Assembly (NCBI GenBank): GCA_046329555.1 | Contig: JAXLUK010000002.1 | Location: 62,001-126,000, forward strand | Reading direction: 5' to 3' | Source of the DNA: UBA1941 sp046329555 | GTDB taxonomy: Bacteria > Bacteroidota > Bacteroidia > Chitinophagales > LD1 | Length of the DNA: 64,000 nt | In this document: positions 42,801-51,363 of the stretch, one piece after another | Layout: every line of letters begins with the position of its first letter | Position numbering within the stretch: the first letter of the stretch is position 1 | The notes under the pieces: generated by a model | The model's input: only the letters and a program-made list of their open reading frames with translations | Databases searched by the model: none | What the model was told of the DNA's origin: nothing | Position numbers and translations under genes: made by a program

Positions 42801-44358
42801 ATATACCGTGCGCTTGATTGGAACTTCTTCTACCGGCTGCACCGATACAATTGTATATCCTGAACTCATTCGGGTTTTAGGTCCACGCGGCAATTTGATT
42901 GACACACCAAATATTGGTTGCTCCCCGGTTACCGTACAGGTGCGCGGCACCATAACTGATGCCATTCATCCATATGTATGCGATTTGGGCAATGGTATTC
43001 TTTACAACGACTCCGTTAACTTTAACTATACGTACACCATGCCCGGTGTTTATCATCCAAGATTTATTTTGAAAGACACTGTTGGCTGTATTGTATCTTA
43101 TTATCTCGATTCAGTAACGGTATATCAAACGCCATTCAATAGGCTGCCTGGCGACACATCTGTTTGCGCAGGAACTGCAGTTTCCTTCTCAGTAACCGAA
43201 GGCGATCACTTTCAATGGACCCCCGCTACAGGCGTTAGCTGCGACACGTGCAGCAGCGTAATCATCAATGCAGCAGATACAACCACCTATATTTTGCTCA
43301 TAACTTCCAACAATGGATGTTTTTCAGTTGATACGATTAATCTCAATGTAGAAGCATTGCCAGTTCCTGCCATCGTTCACGAATTAACGGTATGCCGGCA
43401 TGAAGCGGTTCAACTACATGCTGGTCAGGTTTATCGCGCTACGTGGACGCCGCCAACCTATCTGAATTCCGACAAATCACTGGATCCGGTAAGCACACCG
43501 GGAAGTAATATCACCTACCAACTCACCGTTTACAATCGATTATTGTGCCCGATGTCGGATTCAATTACGATTAAGGTGATTGACAAAGTTAATCTGGTTG
43601 CTATGCCAGACACGGCAATTTGCCAGGGCGATTCTGTTCCGCTTTGGGCTGGCGCTACCGACAGTTCATTCAGTGGTATGCATTTCAGTTGGACACCTAC
43701 TCAGCTAGTGAACAATGATACCATCACGCATCCAATGGGTTGGTCGCCAACCTCTACTACTTTTACAGTGATCGGCACTAGTGGAACCTGTATTCCAGAC
43801 ACCGCCACCATTACCGTAACCAATATTCCTATACCAGATATTATTGCGGGCGATGATGTTGTGGTGACACCAGGAACCGAAGTAGGATTATATGCTTCCT
43901 CATCGGTGCGCGGCGTTCACTATCAGTGGAACTTCCCTTCTGGCGATGCTGTAACCTGCACCAATTGCAGAGTGCCAAAAGTAACCGCTACACAATCGCA
44001 AATAGCGGTAGCCACTGTAATGAACTCACTAGGTTGCAAAGCCTCCGACACCGTGCACATTACAGTTCATAGTTGCGATGCTGAAGCTGTATTTGTTCCG
44101 AACACCTTCACCCCTAACGGCGATGGTGAAAACGACCGATTGTATGCGCGCTCGATTGTGTTGGAACATTTGGATTATTTCCGGGTGATGGATCGCTGGG
44201 GGAAAGTGATTTTTGAAACTTCTGACCAGCAACAAGGATGGGATGGCAAGATTAACGAGCAAGAGGCGCAATCAGGAGTTTATGTTTACACCGTTTCCGC
44301 AGCTTGCAACAATGGTGAAAAAATGACGCGCAAAGGCACGGTTACACTGATTCGCTAA
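39850..44358 (+). CDS. large PKD-repeat surface protein with gliding-type (type B) T9SS C-terminal domain
   Basis: The 1502-residue protein has a signal peptide (residues 1-22) and about twelve tandem PKD-like Ig repeats, each marked by WDFGDG or a variant such as WNFGDG or WRFGDG, from residue 25 to about 1040. Three Ig-like Gly/Asp/Thr-rich modules follow. The final 90 residues, VFVPNTFTPNGDGENDRLYA to KMTRKGTVTLIR, are the gliding motility-associated C-terminal domain (type B sorting signal). In F. johnsoniae cargo with this tail need SprF-type helper proteins for export; a PorP/SprF-like gene is at the right edge of the window. The start is GTG 39850. It may be an adhesin. Confidence 0.92.
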   Translation: MITTKRFLNSALVMLMGISAYAQPSANFIPDRVTGCPPLIVNLSNTSSGYNASSWDFGNGNTSTQNSPSATYLSPGTFSIKLIVTNASGQKDSITKTVHVFTPPTAQFTTPDTNGCAPLIAHLTDQSVPGEAPITNWAWDFGGPSAQIVPSPTVSYTNAGNWQVTLVVQDSNGCVDNEIKPNYIRTGTPVVASFSANPTSSCTAPQQVDFNNTSTGPVAQTRWFFGDGGTGFGGFTSHTYAAGNYTAKLVITSTLGCKDSTTIPINIATLPVSFTASDTVICAGVPVSFTDLSASANGWSWNFGVTGGTSTQQNPTFTYTNAGTYTVSLTTTGTNCTGILTKTNYITVLSSPPASFTSPDTASCKAPLISNFTSSSSGASSYDWDFGDGQTATTANASHTYNQNGLYTVTFVAHYASGCSSTVIKPQYVKIIPPQAHFQIVGDSGCTPLTVLFADSGVVSSSPLSVISWDFGDGAGFSANGHTASHTYTTPGHYQARLAIQTIDGCVDTFDGGIIKTGVKPNADFVAHPLVQCLGNKVQFTNLSTPGLFYLWDFGDGNSTEFEPEHKFIDTGFHTISLTVFNNGCRADSIKKDYVYSPIPKANFLIVPDCHDPYTVTFVDTSIKADTWTWHLSDSFNTSGVRTFSHTFAQLGSQTAMLVVTNAQTGCNDTLSKGFVLGVTHPGFTQDTPLVGCAPLTVAFHDTSAGAAGYLWRFGDGNTSGSSSPLYTYTTPGIYTVTQIINPTSQCPDSVVKVNIISVKGVAVNFVADTTAGCVPFTVHFTDSSQAFNSTIVKRIWNFGDGTIDSINQNPTHTYSRWGLFSVSLTTRNSQGCTETLNRINYIQLIRPVPSFKIDTVYCPGDSIFFNNTSSSDAVSFLWNFGDGQTSTQKSPKHAYSALGSYQITLQVFNQYGCDSLWSVPTRVRIDTPVVDFSIAATFSPCPPFVASFRNTSNRKDLRWHWDFGDGHIDTIENPTNVYFFPGLYTVRLIGTSSTGCTDTIVYPELIRVLGPRGNLIDTPNIGCSPVTVQVRGTITDAIHPYVCDLGNGILYNDSVNFNYTYTMPGVYHPRFILKDTVGCIVSYYLDSVTVYQTPFNRLPGDTSVCAGTAVSFSVTEGDHFQWTPATGVSCDTCSSVIINAADTTTYILLITSNNGCFSVDTINLNVEALPVPAIVHELTVCRHEAVQLHAGQVYRATWTPPTYLNSDKSLDPVSTPGSNITYQLTVYNRLLCPMSDSITIKVIDKVNLVAMPDTAICQGDSVPLWAGATDSSFSGMHFSWTPTQLVNNDTITHPMGWSPTSTTFTVIGTSGTCIPDTATITVTNIPIPDIIAGDDVVVTPGTEVGLYASSSVRGVHYQWNFPSGDAVTCTNCRVPKVTATQSQIAVATVMNSLGCKASDTVHITVHSCDAEAVFVPNTFTPNGDGENDRLYARSIVLEHLDYFRVMDRWGKVIFETSDQQQGWDGKINEQEAQSGVYVYTVSAACNNGEKMTRKGTVTLIR

Positions 44359-44405
44359 GGCACATCAGAAAGCGCAATTCCTTTCCTTTTATTGATGTAT
44401 TCCAC

Positions 44406-44413
44406 TACTTTTG
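44406..44413 (+). promoter_or_regulatory. Bacteroidota -7 promoter element of uvrB
   Basis: TACTTTTG fits TAnnTTTG and ends 22 nt before ATG 44435. Confidence 0.55.
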
Positions 44414-44434
44414 CACGCTTCCCGTGCAACAACC

Positions 44435-46462
44435 ATGTCATTTGAATTAACATCAAAATACACGCCTTCCGGCGACCAGCCCGAAGCCATTCGCCAACTC
44501 GTACAGGGTGTTCGCAGTGGAGAAAAAGCCCAAGTACTGTTGGGCGTAACAGGATCAGGAAAAACATTCACGATCGCCAATGTTATTCAGGAAGTGCAAC
44601 GTCCAACCTTAATCCTGACCCACAACAAAACACTGGTTTCACAGTTGTATGGCGAATTCAAACAATTCTTCCCCAATAATGCGGTGGAATATTTTGTGAG
44701 CTATTACGATTATTATCAGCCTGAGGCGTATATCGTTACTACCGATACCTACATCGAAAAAGATTTATCTATTAATCAGGAAATCGAAAAACTTCGCTTA
44801 AGCACCACCTCTTCGTTAATGTCGGGAAGAAGAGATATCATCGTTGTAGCATCGGTATCCTGCATCTATGGCCTCGGCAATCCTACGGAATATCAAAACA
44901 GCATTATCCGAATTAAGAAAGGACAACAACTTTCGCGAAATGCATTTTTATATCAATTGGTAGAAAGTTTGTATTCAAGAAGCGAGGAGTTGCAAAGAGG
45001 AACGTTTAGGGTTAAGGGAGACACCGTAGAGATTATTCTCCCTTATCTGGACTACGCCTATCGCGTCACGTTTTTTGGAGATGATATCGAAGCTATTCAC
45101 TCATTTGAACCTTCATCCGGAAGGCGGTTGCAGGAGCACGATCAGGTTTCCATTTTCCCGGCAAACATGTACGTTACTTCGAAAGATCTAATGAAGAATG
45201 CCATTAGTTCGATCCAGGATGAATTGCGCCTTCAGTTGGAGTATTTTCGTGATTTAGGAAAGCATCTGGAAGCCGCACGCCTGAAAGAACGTGTGGAGTT
45301 TGACATGGAAATGATGCGGGAATTAGGTTATTGCAGCGGCATCGAAAACTACTCGCGCTTCTTTGATTTACGCAAGCCTGGTAGCCGGCCATTTTGCCTG
45401 CTTGATTATTTCCCTGATGATTTTTTATTAGTGGTAGATGAAAGTCACGTTACACTCCCGCAAATTGGCGGCATGTATGGCGGCGACCGCTCCAGAAAAA
45501 TTAATCTGGTTGATTTTGGCTTTCGATTACCTTCTGCTATGGATAACCGGCCTTTAAATTATGCCGAATTCGAAGCGCTGACCGGTCAATCCATTTATGT
45601 TAGTGCTACGCCGGGCGATTTGGAATTGCAGTACACAGGCGGTGTAGTAGTGGAACAAGTTGTGCGGCCAACAGGACTTCTGGATCCTCCAATTGAAGTT
45701 CGGCCATCCCTGAATCAGATAGATGATTTACTGGAAGAAATTGATGAACGCGTGAAGAAACAGGAGCGCGTTTTGGTTACCACGCTTACCAAGCGGATGG
45801 CAGAAGAACTTGACAAATACCTCACGCGGCTGCACATCAAATGCAGGTACATCCACTCGGGCGTTGATACGCTAGACCGCATTGAGATTATCCGCGACCT
45901 AAGGCTCGGGAAATTTGATGTTTTGATTGGGGTGAATTTGTTGCGGGAAGGATTGGATTTGCCCGAAGTTTCTTTAGTAGCCATTCTGGATGCAGATAAA
46001 GAAGGCTTTCTGCGGAATAAGCGCTCGTTGATTCAAACTGCGGGCCGTGCAGCCAGGAATGTCAACGGTAAAGTCATCATGTACGCCGACACCATAACGG
46101 GCAGTATGCAGGAAACAATTGACGAAACCAACCGGCGTCGCGAAAAACAATTGCGCTACAATGCCGAGCATCAGATTACACCTAAAACGGTTTTCAAATC
46201 GAAAGAGGAAATCATGAAACAAACGTCGGTGTTGGAAATCAGAAAATCGGAAAGCAAAATTTACATCGAACCAGAGGAGTCGATTGGATTAGTAGCCGAG
46301 CCGGTTATTCAGCAAATGACGGCTGTGCAACTACATAAAGCCATTGAAGATACCCGGGCGCGTATGCTTCAGGCGGCTAAAGATACCGACTACCTCACTG
46401 CCGCCAAGCTACGCGATGAGATGCAGGCCATGCAGCAATTATTAAAAGAAAAATTTGGCTAG
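44435..46462 (+). CDS. uvrB: excinuclease ABC subunit B
   Basis: A 675-residue DNA-damage-recognition helicase of nucleotide excision repair. Walker A GVTGSGKTFT is near residue 37, the beta-hairpin YYDYYQPEAYI near 95, DESH in VVDESHVTLPQIGG near 338, the helicase motif VGVNLLREGLDLPEV near 505, and the UVR domain TRARMLQAAKDTDYLTAAKL at 640-660. ATG 44435 is the family start, and an upstream in-frame TTG would overlap the promoter. It is convergent with the photolyase operon, sharing 4 nt with the FAD-domain gene, so two DNA photoproduct repair systems sit side by side. Confidence 0.97.
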   Translation: MSFELTSKYTPSGDQPEAIRQLVQGVRSGEKAQVLLGVTGSGKTFTIANVIQEVQRPTLILTHNKTLVSQLYGEFKQFFPNNAVEYFVSYYDYYQPEAYIVTTDTYIEKDLSINQEIEKLRLSTTSSLMSGRRDIIVVASVSCIYGLGNPTEYQNSIIRIKKGQQLSRNAFLYQLVESLYSRSEELQRGTFRVKGDTVEIILPYLDYAYRVTFFGDDIEAIHSFEPSSGRRLQEHDQVSIFPANMYVTSKDLMKNAISSIQDELRLQLEYFRDLGKHLEAARLKERVEFDMEMMRELGYCSGIENYSRFFDLRKPGSRPFCLLDYFPDDFLLVVDESHVTLPQIGGMYGGDRSRKINLVDFGFRLPSAMDNRPLNYAEFEALTGQSIYVSATPGDLELQYTGGVVVEQVVRPTGLLDPPIEVRPSLNQIDDLLEEIDERVKKQERVLVTTLTKRMAEELDKYLTRLHIKCRYIHSGVDTLDRIEIIRDLRLGKFDVLIGVNLLREGLDLPEVSLVAILDADKEGFLRNKRSLIQTAGRAARNVNGKVIMYADTITGSMQETIDETNRRREKQLRYNAEHQITPKTVFKSKEEIMKQTSVLEIRKSESKIYIEPEESIGLVAEPVIQQMTAVQLHKAIEDTRARMLQAAKDTDYLTAAKLRDEMQAMQQLLKEKFG

Positions 46463-47574
46463 AACGCGTAACGCTGCGCCTTCTTCCAAAATGCTGAAAA
46501 AGAGGAAAAGTAATCTGTCACTTCCGGGAATAACCAATCCCTCTGATCGCGCTGACCGGGCCAATGCGCAAATGCCGGATGTTCTTTAGAAAAGTATTGC
46601 GGCCTTTCTAACCCCAACTGAATCAACTCCCGCTGTAAATCCTCCATCTCGCCAACAAAGATCTGCATCCCATTGATATCCGTTGCCAGTGAAACTACAA
46701 ACGCAATTACCGGCGCACTAACAGGGTAAGACAGATAATGAGATGGCTCCAGCAATAAAATCCGGTTGGCCGCTTCTGCGTGGCGCCATGTTGTATCCAA
46801 CTGGTATGCATTATAGAGATGCACCGGTTGATCTTTTTTAATGCTCAAAGGTCTGGCTTCGGGAAGATTTACCGACAAATCAATTACCGCTGTTGTTTGT
46901 AATATCTCTGGTATTGGCGCATGCTGCAGTTGCTCAGATGGCATATCCAGGAACGTGTGGCGCTGTGCGGTATGCGTGTGGTAATTGATATTTTCCTGCG
47001 AACACCAGTATTTTTTGGAAGAAAAAGTGCCTGCTACCCATTGCCAGCTTAAATGATTACTGGCAGCATCACCATCCAGCAAATGGTAATACATCCACTG
47101 AGCCGGAGTAAGCCAATGCGCCCTGGCCACATTAGTGCATAACGAAGCCACATACATACGTAAATGGTTATGCATATAACCGTGGGCGTATAAATTCGAA
47201 ATGGCGTCATCTACAGCCTGCACACCAGTTTGATGTTGCAGAACAGCAGCAATCATCTGCCGGTGCGCAACAGGAAATTGCTCCTGGCGCACATCATCCG
47301 CAACACCTACACCCACATGTTGCCACACCCTTTGAAAATATTCCCGCCAGGCTAGTTCCTGAATAAATTTAGCGGCCTGCGCAGGCGAATTACGCTGCAA
47401 AATGGCATTGCGCACCTGCGGCAGCGAAAGAACTCCTCTGGAAATATAGGGTGACAAATACGAAACATTGCCGTCAATAAAATTTCGTGTTGCCGCATAA
47501 GAGGTTACTTCAAACGAAGCCAATCTTTCTACGGCTACCTGATGCCTGGCAGGAAAACTTTCAGGAGTTCGCAT
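46459..47574 (-). CDS. photolyase-family FAD-binding domain protein lacking the N-terminal antenna domain
   Basis: The 371-residue protein starts directly in the FAD-binding half of the photolyase/cryptochrome fold: SYLSPYISRGVLSLPQV near residue 38, FIQELAWREYFQRVW near 71, and LLDGDAASNHLSWQWVAGT near 170. The usual N-terminal Rossmann domain (about 130 residues) is missing. Instead a C-terminal extension after residue 215 contains a Rossmann-like strand pattern (RILLLEPSHYLSYPVSAPVI), reminiscent of an antenna domain. It starts 14 nt inside the PhrB-like gene, so it is translationally coupled to it. Repair activity or partnership with PhrB is inferred. Confidence 0.75.
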   Translation of the reverse strand: MRTPESFPARHQVAVERLASFEVTSYAATRNFIDGNVSYLSPYISRGVLSLPQVRNAILQRNSPAQAAKFIQELAWREYFQRVWQHVGVGVADDVRQEQFPVAHRQMIAAVLQHQTGVQAVDDAISNLYAHGYMHNHLRMYVASLCTNVARAHWLTPAQWMYYHLLDGDAASNHLSWQWVAGTFSSKKYWCSQENINYHTHTAQRHTFLDMPSEQLQHAPIPEILQTTAVIDLSVNLPEARPLSIKKDQPVHLYNAYQLDTTWRHAEAANRILLLEPSHYLSYPVSAPVIAFVVSLATDINGMQIFVGEMEDLQRELIQLGLERPQYFSKEHPAFAHWPGQRDQRDWLFPEVTDYFSSFSAFWKKAQRYAF

Positions 47575-49048
47575 CTAGATAACTTAAAAATTTTTCGGCG
47601 GCCAAATGGTGTGCCTCGCGTTTGGCAACAGGCATTTTATCAAATGATTGAACCAACATATTCAGCCGGGGATTAGATTGAAAAAAGGAACGATGCTTGT
47701 CCATAAATCGCCAGAATAATCCATCCCAGGTTACCTGCCAATTGCCCTTAGGGTAATCGCCCATTTTCATGATGTAGTTAGAACCGCTGATGTATGGCTT
47801 GGTGGCAAACAAACCGCCATCCGCGAATTGGCTCATCCCATAAACGTTCGGCACCATTACCCAATCATAAGCATCAATAAACAGTTCCATGAACCATTGA
47901 TAAACCGCATCCGGATCAATTTCACATAGCAGCATGAAATTACCCAGCACCATCAGTCGTTCAATATGATGACAATAACTATTCTTGAGCACCTTACTGA
48001 TGACCGTATCAACGGGTAGTATGCCCGTTGTTGCGTTGTAAAACAACGAAGGCATCGGTCGCTTAAAATTCCAGAAGTTACGCACTCGCATTTCACGCCC
48101 TTTGTACGCATACATGCCGCGCATAAATTCCCGCCAACCAATCACCTGTCTGATTAAACCTTCCAGCGCGTTCAATGGTACCGCATGTGCTTTAGCATAA
48201 TCCAATGCGGCATCTACAACTTGTTCCGGACGCAACAGGCCGATATTCAACATAGGCGTTAACGCGCTATGAAACAGAATAGCGGGTTGTCTTGGTATCG
48301 CATCTTCATAATCCCCAAACAACCTGAACCTTTGCGCCAGAAATTCCTCCAGCCATTTCCTCGCGCCTGCGTGATCTACAGGGAAAAAGAAATCGCGATT
48401 AACCCCACCATAGTGATCACCAAAGTGTTTTTGCGTGTAAAGCCGGGCTTCATCATGCATAGCTGTCCATGAAGGAAAGTGGACCTCCGGTACCGTTCCG
48501 GTTTTAGGAAATTTCTTGCGATTGTCGGCATCAAAAGTCCATTGCCCGCCAATGGGCTGTTGCTGCTTATCTATCAAAACGCCTAAACGCTTCCGTTCGC
48601 CGATGTAAAACGAGGTTTGGAAGAAGCGCTTCTTTCCATCAAAATAATCTGTGAGTGATTCAGGGGTATTTAAAAATAAAGGCGAGGGGGTTTTATCCCA
48701 TATGATTTGATGTGCCCGACAAGCAGTGAGCATTCTTCTTTCCAACCAATCATCAGTAGGGTCAACTGCCAAAATACGACTAACCCCTTCCCGGGCTAGT
48801 TGCGCTATAAGCACTCGGACATCAGATTCCGGTTGGTGCGCTTCCACATAACGTACCTGGAACTTTTTTTTGAGCAACACCGCCTCATAACTTTTCATGG
48901 TTGCCCGGTGATAAGCTATCTTGTGTTGATGAAAAGGATATTGTTGGAAGAACAGCAACTCTTCCACCAATACTACGGCCACATCGCGTTGTAAGGCAGG
49001 ATGATCTTCAAATAACTGATGCGGAAAAATCAGCGTAATGGCGCTCAT
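47561..49048 (-). CDS. PhrB/CryB-type photolyase-cryptochrome, without the [4Fe-4S] ligands
   Basis: The 495-residue protein matches the bacterial (6-4) photolyase PhrB group: N-terminal domain FPHQLFEDHPALQRDV, then LIRQVIGWREFMRGMYAY near residue 300, HHIERLMVLGNFMLL near 360, FIDAYDWVMVPNVYGMSQFA near 390, and SGSNYIMKMGDYPKGNW near 430. FeS-type members place cluster cysteines just after the last segment, but residues 375-495 here contain none. The enzyme would repair UV photoproducts using FAD and light. It is coupled to DUF2256 upstream (ATGA overlap) and the FAD-domain gene downstream. Confidence 0.85.
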   Translation of the reverse strand: MSAITLIFPHQLFEDHPALQRDVAVVLVEELLFFQQYPFHQHKIAYHRATMKSYEAVLLKKKFQVRYVEAHQPESDVRVLIAQLAREGVSRILAVDPTDDWLERRMLTACRAHQIIWDKTPSPLFLNTPESLTDYFDGKKRFFQTSFYIGERKRLGVLIDKQQQPIGGQWTFDADNRKKFPKTGTVPEVHFPSWTAMHDEARLYTQKHFGDHYGGVNRDFFFPVDHAGARKWLEEFLAQRFRLFGDYEDAIPRQPAILFHSALTPMLNIGLLRPEQVVDAALDYAKAHAVPLNALEGLIRQVIGWREFMRGMYAYKGREMRVRNFWNFKRPMPSLFYNATTGILPVDTVISKVLKNSYCHHIERLMVLGNFMLLCEIDPDAVYQWFMELFIDAYDWVMVPNVYGMSQFADGGLFATKPYISGSNYIMKMGDYPKGNWQVTWDGLFWRFMDKHRSFFQSNPRLNMLVQSFDKMPVAKREAHHLAAEKFLSYLDANS

Positions 49049-49182
49049 GACTTTCGCTTTTGCCTGCAGCGATCGCTACAGTATTTCACCTGCTCCCAAT
49101 TCAACTGCCATTTCCTGCGCCACGAAAAAGGGCGCCCGCATATCACACAAACTTTCTGAGGAAGAAATGCCTTCTGATGCAT
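49045..49182 (-). CDS. DUF2256 zinc-finger-like small protein
   Basis: A 45-residue protein with two CxxC-like pairs, VCVICGRP and KYCSDRCRQ, joined by WRRKWQLNWEQV. This is the DUF2256 pattern, a small Cys4 zinc-ribbon-like domain often encoded next to PhrB-type photolyases. Its TGA stop overlaps the ATG of the PhrB-like gene (ATGA), so it is coupled to it. It begins 50 nt after the nusB stop. Function is unknown; a DNA-binding or accessory role in photorepair is inference from position. Confidence 0.85.
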   Translation of the reverse strand: MHQKAFLPQKVCVICGRPFSWRRKWQLNWEQVKYCSDRCRQKRKS

Positions 49183-49232
49183 ATAATATCCATCAGATAA
49201 CAACTATCAACACCAATAGTTCAGCAAACCGG

Positions 49233-50174
49233 TTATTCTACCAAGCCGCGACCTTGCTTTTTAATCAACCCAGCTTCCTGCAGTTGCTTACGGGTTTTAT
49301 CCAACACCCCATTCACGAAATCTTTGCTCTTAGGCGTACTATATAACTTGGAAATATCGATGTATTCGTTAATCGAAACTTTTACCGGTACCGTGGCAAA
49401 ATACTTCAATTCACATACCGCTAATTTCATAATCACCAAATCCAAAACCGCAATCCGTTCCATATCCCAGTTCGCCAGATTCGGCTTGATATCAGCAGCT
49501 AATTCTTCACTGTGCAAAACATATTGCTTTAACAAATCACGAGCAAATTTTTGTTCTGCTTCCCAGGCTGCAATACCTTCCAGCAGCGCCTGCTCCTGAT
49601 CGGGTTTAAATCCTTCCAGATACTTCAATAATACATGGGTGAGCAATTGCTGATCATCGGCATAGTTGATGAAAAATTCTTCCAGATGCGATTCCAGCTC
49701 ATCGCTACCGTTCATCACCTTCTTCACCAACAGCGACATCACTTCGAGATCCTGTTCCAGTGTCGGTTTTTGGAGGGCAGCGTATTCTTTGTACTTCGGT
49801 TTCTCACTCAAACTCACAAATAAATTCTTCACTACATCCTGCGATACATAATGCTGAATTTTTTCCGTCTTTACATATTGCTGAAAAATCGGATTCTCTT
49901 TCAGATAACGAACTACCGCGTTGGCGGCAATCTGCGTGCTCACATTCTTATCGGCATCAGTTTTCACGTGCTTGGCCATACGGCGGGCCGCATCTACCAT
50001 GCTATACTCACAAACCTCAATCAGATATTGCAAATCGGCTAAATAGAGTTTACGACTCCGCGCCATGCTCTTCTCCAATTCACTTTCTAATGTAGCTAAT
50101 GGGGTTTCAGGATGCATCTCCAATCCGAACAGCACCTGCATCACCTTTATGCGCAAACTTCTTCTGCCTAACAT
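49233..50174 (-). CDS. nusB: transcription antitermination factor NusB (long Bacteroidota form)
   Basis: The 313-residue protein contains the NusB domain at the C-terminus (about 180-305), with ERIAVLDLVIMKLAVCELKYF and KVSINEYIDISKLYSTPKS KDFVNGVLDK as key segments. The N-terminal 170 residues are a helical extension starting LGRRSLRIKVMQVLFGLEM, typical of the Bacteroidota form. NusB acts with NusE in rRNA antitermination. It begins 3 nt after the leucine dehydrogenase stop, in one operon, and DUF2256 follows 50 nt later. Confidence 0.92.
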   Translation of the reverse strand: MLGRRSLRIKVMQVLFGLEMHPETPLATLESELEKSMARSRKLYLADLQYLIEVCEYSMVDAARRMAKHVKTDADKNVSTQIAANAVVRYLKENPIFQQYVKTEKIQHYVSQDVVKNLFVSLSEKPKYKEYAALQKPTLEQDLEVMSLLVKKVMNGSDELESHLEEFFINYADDQQLLTHVLLKYLEGFKPDQEQALLEGIAAWEAEQKFARDLLKQYVLHSEELAADIKPNLANWDMERIAVLDLVIMKLAVCELKYFATVPVKVSINEYIDISKLYSTPKSKDFVNGVLDKTRKQLQEAGLIKKQGRGLVE

Positions 50175-50177
50175 ACT

Positions 50178-51239
50178 TTACTTCTTTTTTTCTGCAATGC
50201 GTTCTTTAGCAATTCGAATAGCGGCTTCCTGCGTTGGAATCTGTTCGGCTTTCGACCGTGCAAAAATCTCTTTGGTTTTATTATAAATCGCCTCAATAAA
50301 AGGCATCGTTTGTTTTTCTGTTAATCCACTTACCTCGCGGTAGCAATTGATAACGCCGCCAGCATTAATCAAAAAATCTGGCGCATACAGAATGCCTTTC
50401 TCCAGCAACAGCGCGCCATGCGCTTTCTCATCAGCTAATTGGTTGTTTGCCGCTCCAGCGATAACGGCGCACTTTAAACGGCTCAACGTTTCATTGTTTA
50501 CTGTAGCGCCCAAAGCGCAAGGCGCATAAATGTCTACATCTAAATCGTAAATCGCGTCTTTATCAACTGCCGTTGCACCAAATTCACGCACCACTTCTTT
50601 CACCAAGGCATCGTTGATATCACTAACGAACACTTTCGCGCCAGCTTTAGTAAGATGACCAACCAGATATTTGCCCACATGACCAACCCCTTGAACAGAC
50701 ACTCGCTTGCCGGCAAGATCATCGGAACCGAAAGCGGTATTAGCACTGGCTTTCAGGCCCAGAAAAACGCCATAAGCAGTGAATGGCGAAGGATCGCCAG
50801 TGCCACCGGCACTTTCAGGCTTACCTGCTACGTGCAAGGTGCGTTGCATGATGTAACTGATTTCGCGGGTTGAAGTGCCCACATCCTCGGCAGTGATATA
50901 TTTTCCACCCAAGCTATCTACAAAAGAGCCAAACTTGCTCCAGAAGGCTTCGGTACGCTGATCTTTGTTACCGGAGATGATAACGGCTTTACCGCCGCCC
51001 AAATTGATACCGCTAATAGCCGATTTGAACGTCATCCCCCTCGACAGGCGCAGCACATCCCATACGGCATCGCTTTCCCGCTCGTAATTCCAAATTCTGC
51101 AGCCACCTAGTGCCGGCCCCAGCGTGGTATCATGAACTGCAATAATTCCTTTCAATCCTGTTTTCCCATCCTGAAAAAACAACACCTGCTCGTGTTCCAT
51201 GTCGTGCATGGTTTCCAGTGTATTACTTTGCAATGGCAT
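50178..51239 (-). CDS. Leu/Glu/Phe/Val-type amino acid dehydrogenase (leucine dehydrogenase-like)
   Basis: A 353-residue NAD-dependent oxidative deaminase of branched-chain amino acids. The catalytic lysines are in GGCRIWNY (upstream) and INLGGGKAVIISGN near residue 95, and the nucleotide-binding motif VQGVGHVGKYL is near residue 180. ATG 51239 is the family start. An upstream ATG at 51269 would lengthen it by 10 residues. It heads the operon that continues with nusB, DUF2256 and the photolyase genes. Confidence 0.92.
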   Translation of the reverse strand: MPLQSNTLETMHDMEHEQVLFFQDGKTGLKGIIAVHDTTLGPALGGCRIWNYERESDAVWDVLRLSRGMTFKSAISGINLGGGKAVIISGNKDQRTEAFWSKFGSFVDSLGGKYITAEDVGTSTREISYIMQRTLHVAGKPESAGGTGDPSPFTAYGVFLGLKASANTAFGSDDLAGKRVSVQGVGHVGKYLVGHLTKAGAKVFVSDINDALVKEVVREFGATAVDKDAIYDLDVDIYAPCALGATVNNETLSRLKCAVIAGAANNQLADEKAHGALLLEKGILYAPDFLINAGGVINCYREVSGLTEKQTMPFIEAIYNKTKEIFARSKAEQIPTQEAAIRIAKERIAEKKK

Positions 51240-51363
51240 GTTTCTATTTTTTATTGTCCCGAGCCGCACACAAATTCGCTACATTCGCCGCCGGGTTATC
51301 GGTTCTATAACAGCCGGCAAACCTAAGCCAATTCCGCATATCAAAAAATGTTCGTCATAACAG

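Noticed and set aside
44411..44434. TTG start for uvrB eight codons upstream of the ATG
   Set aside because: The codon lies within the promoter element, and the ATG gives the family N-terminus.
49038..49346. Plus-strand frame opposite DUF2256 and the end of nusB
   Set aside because: The minus strand has DUF2256 with two Cys pairs and a coupled overlap; the plus frame is a shadow.
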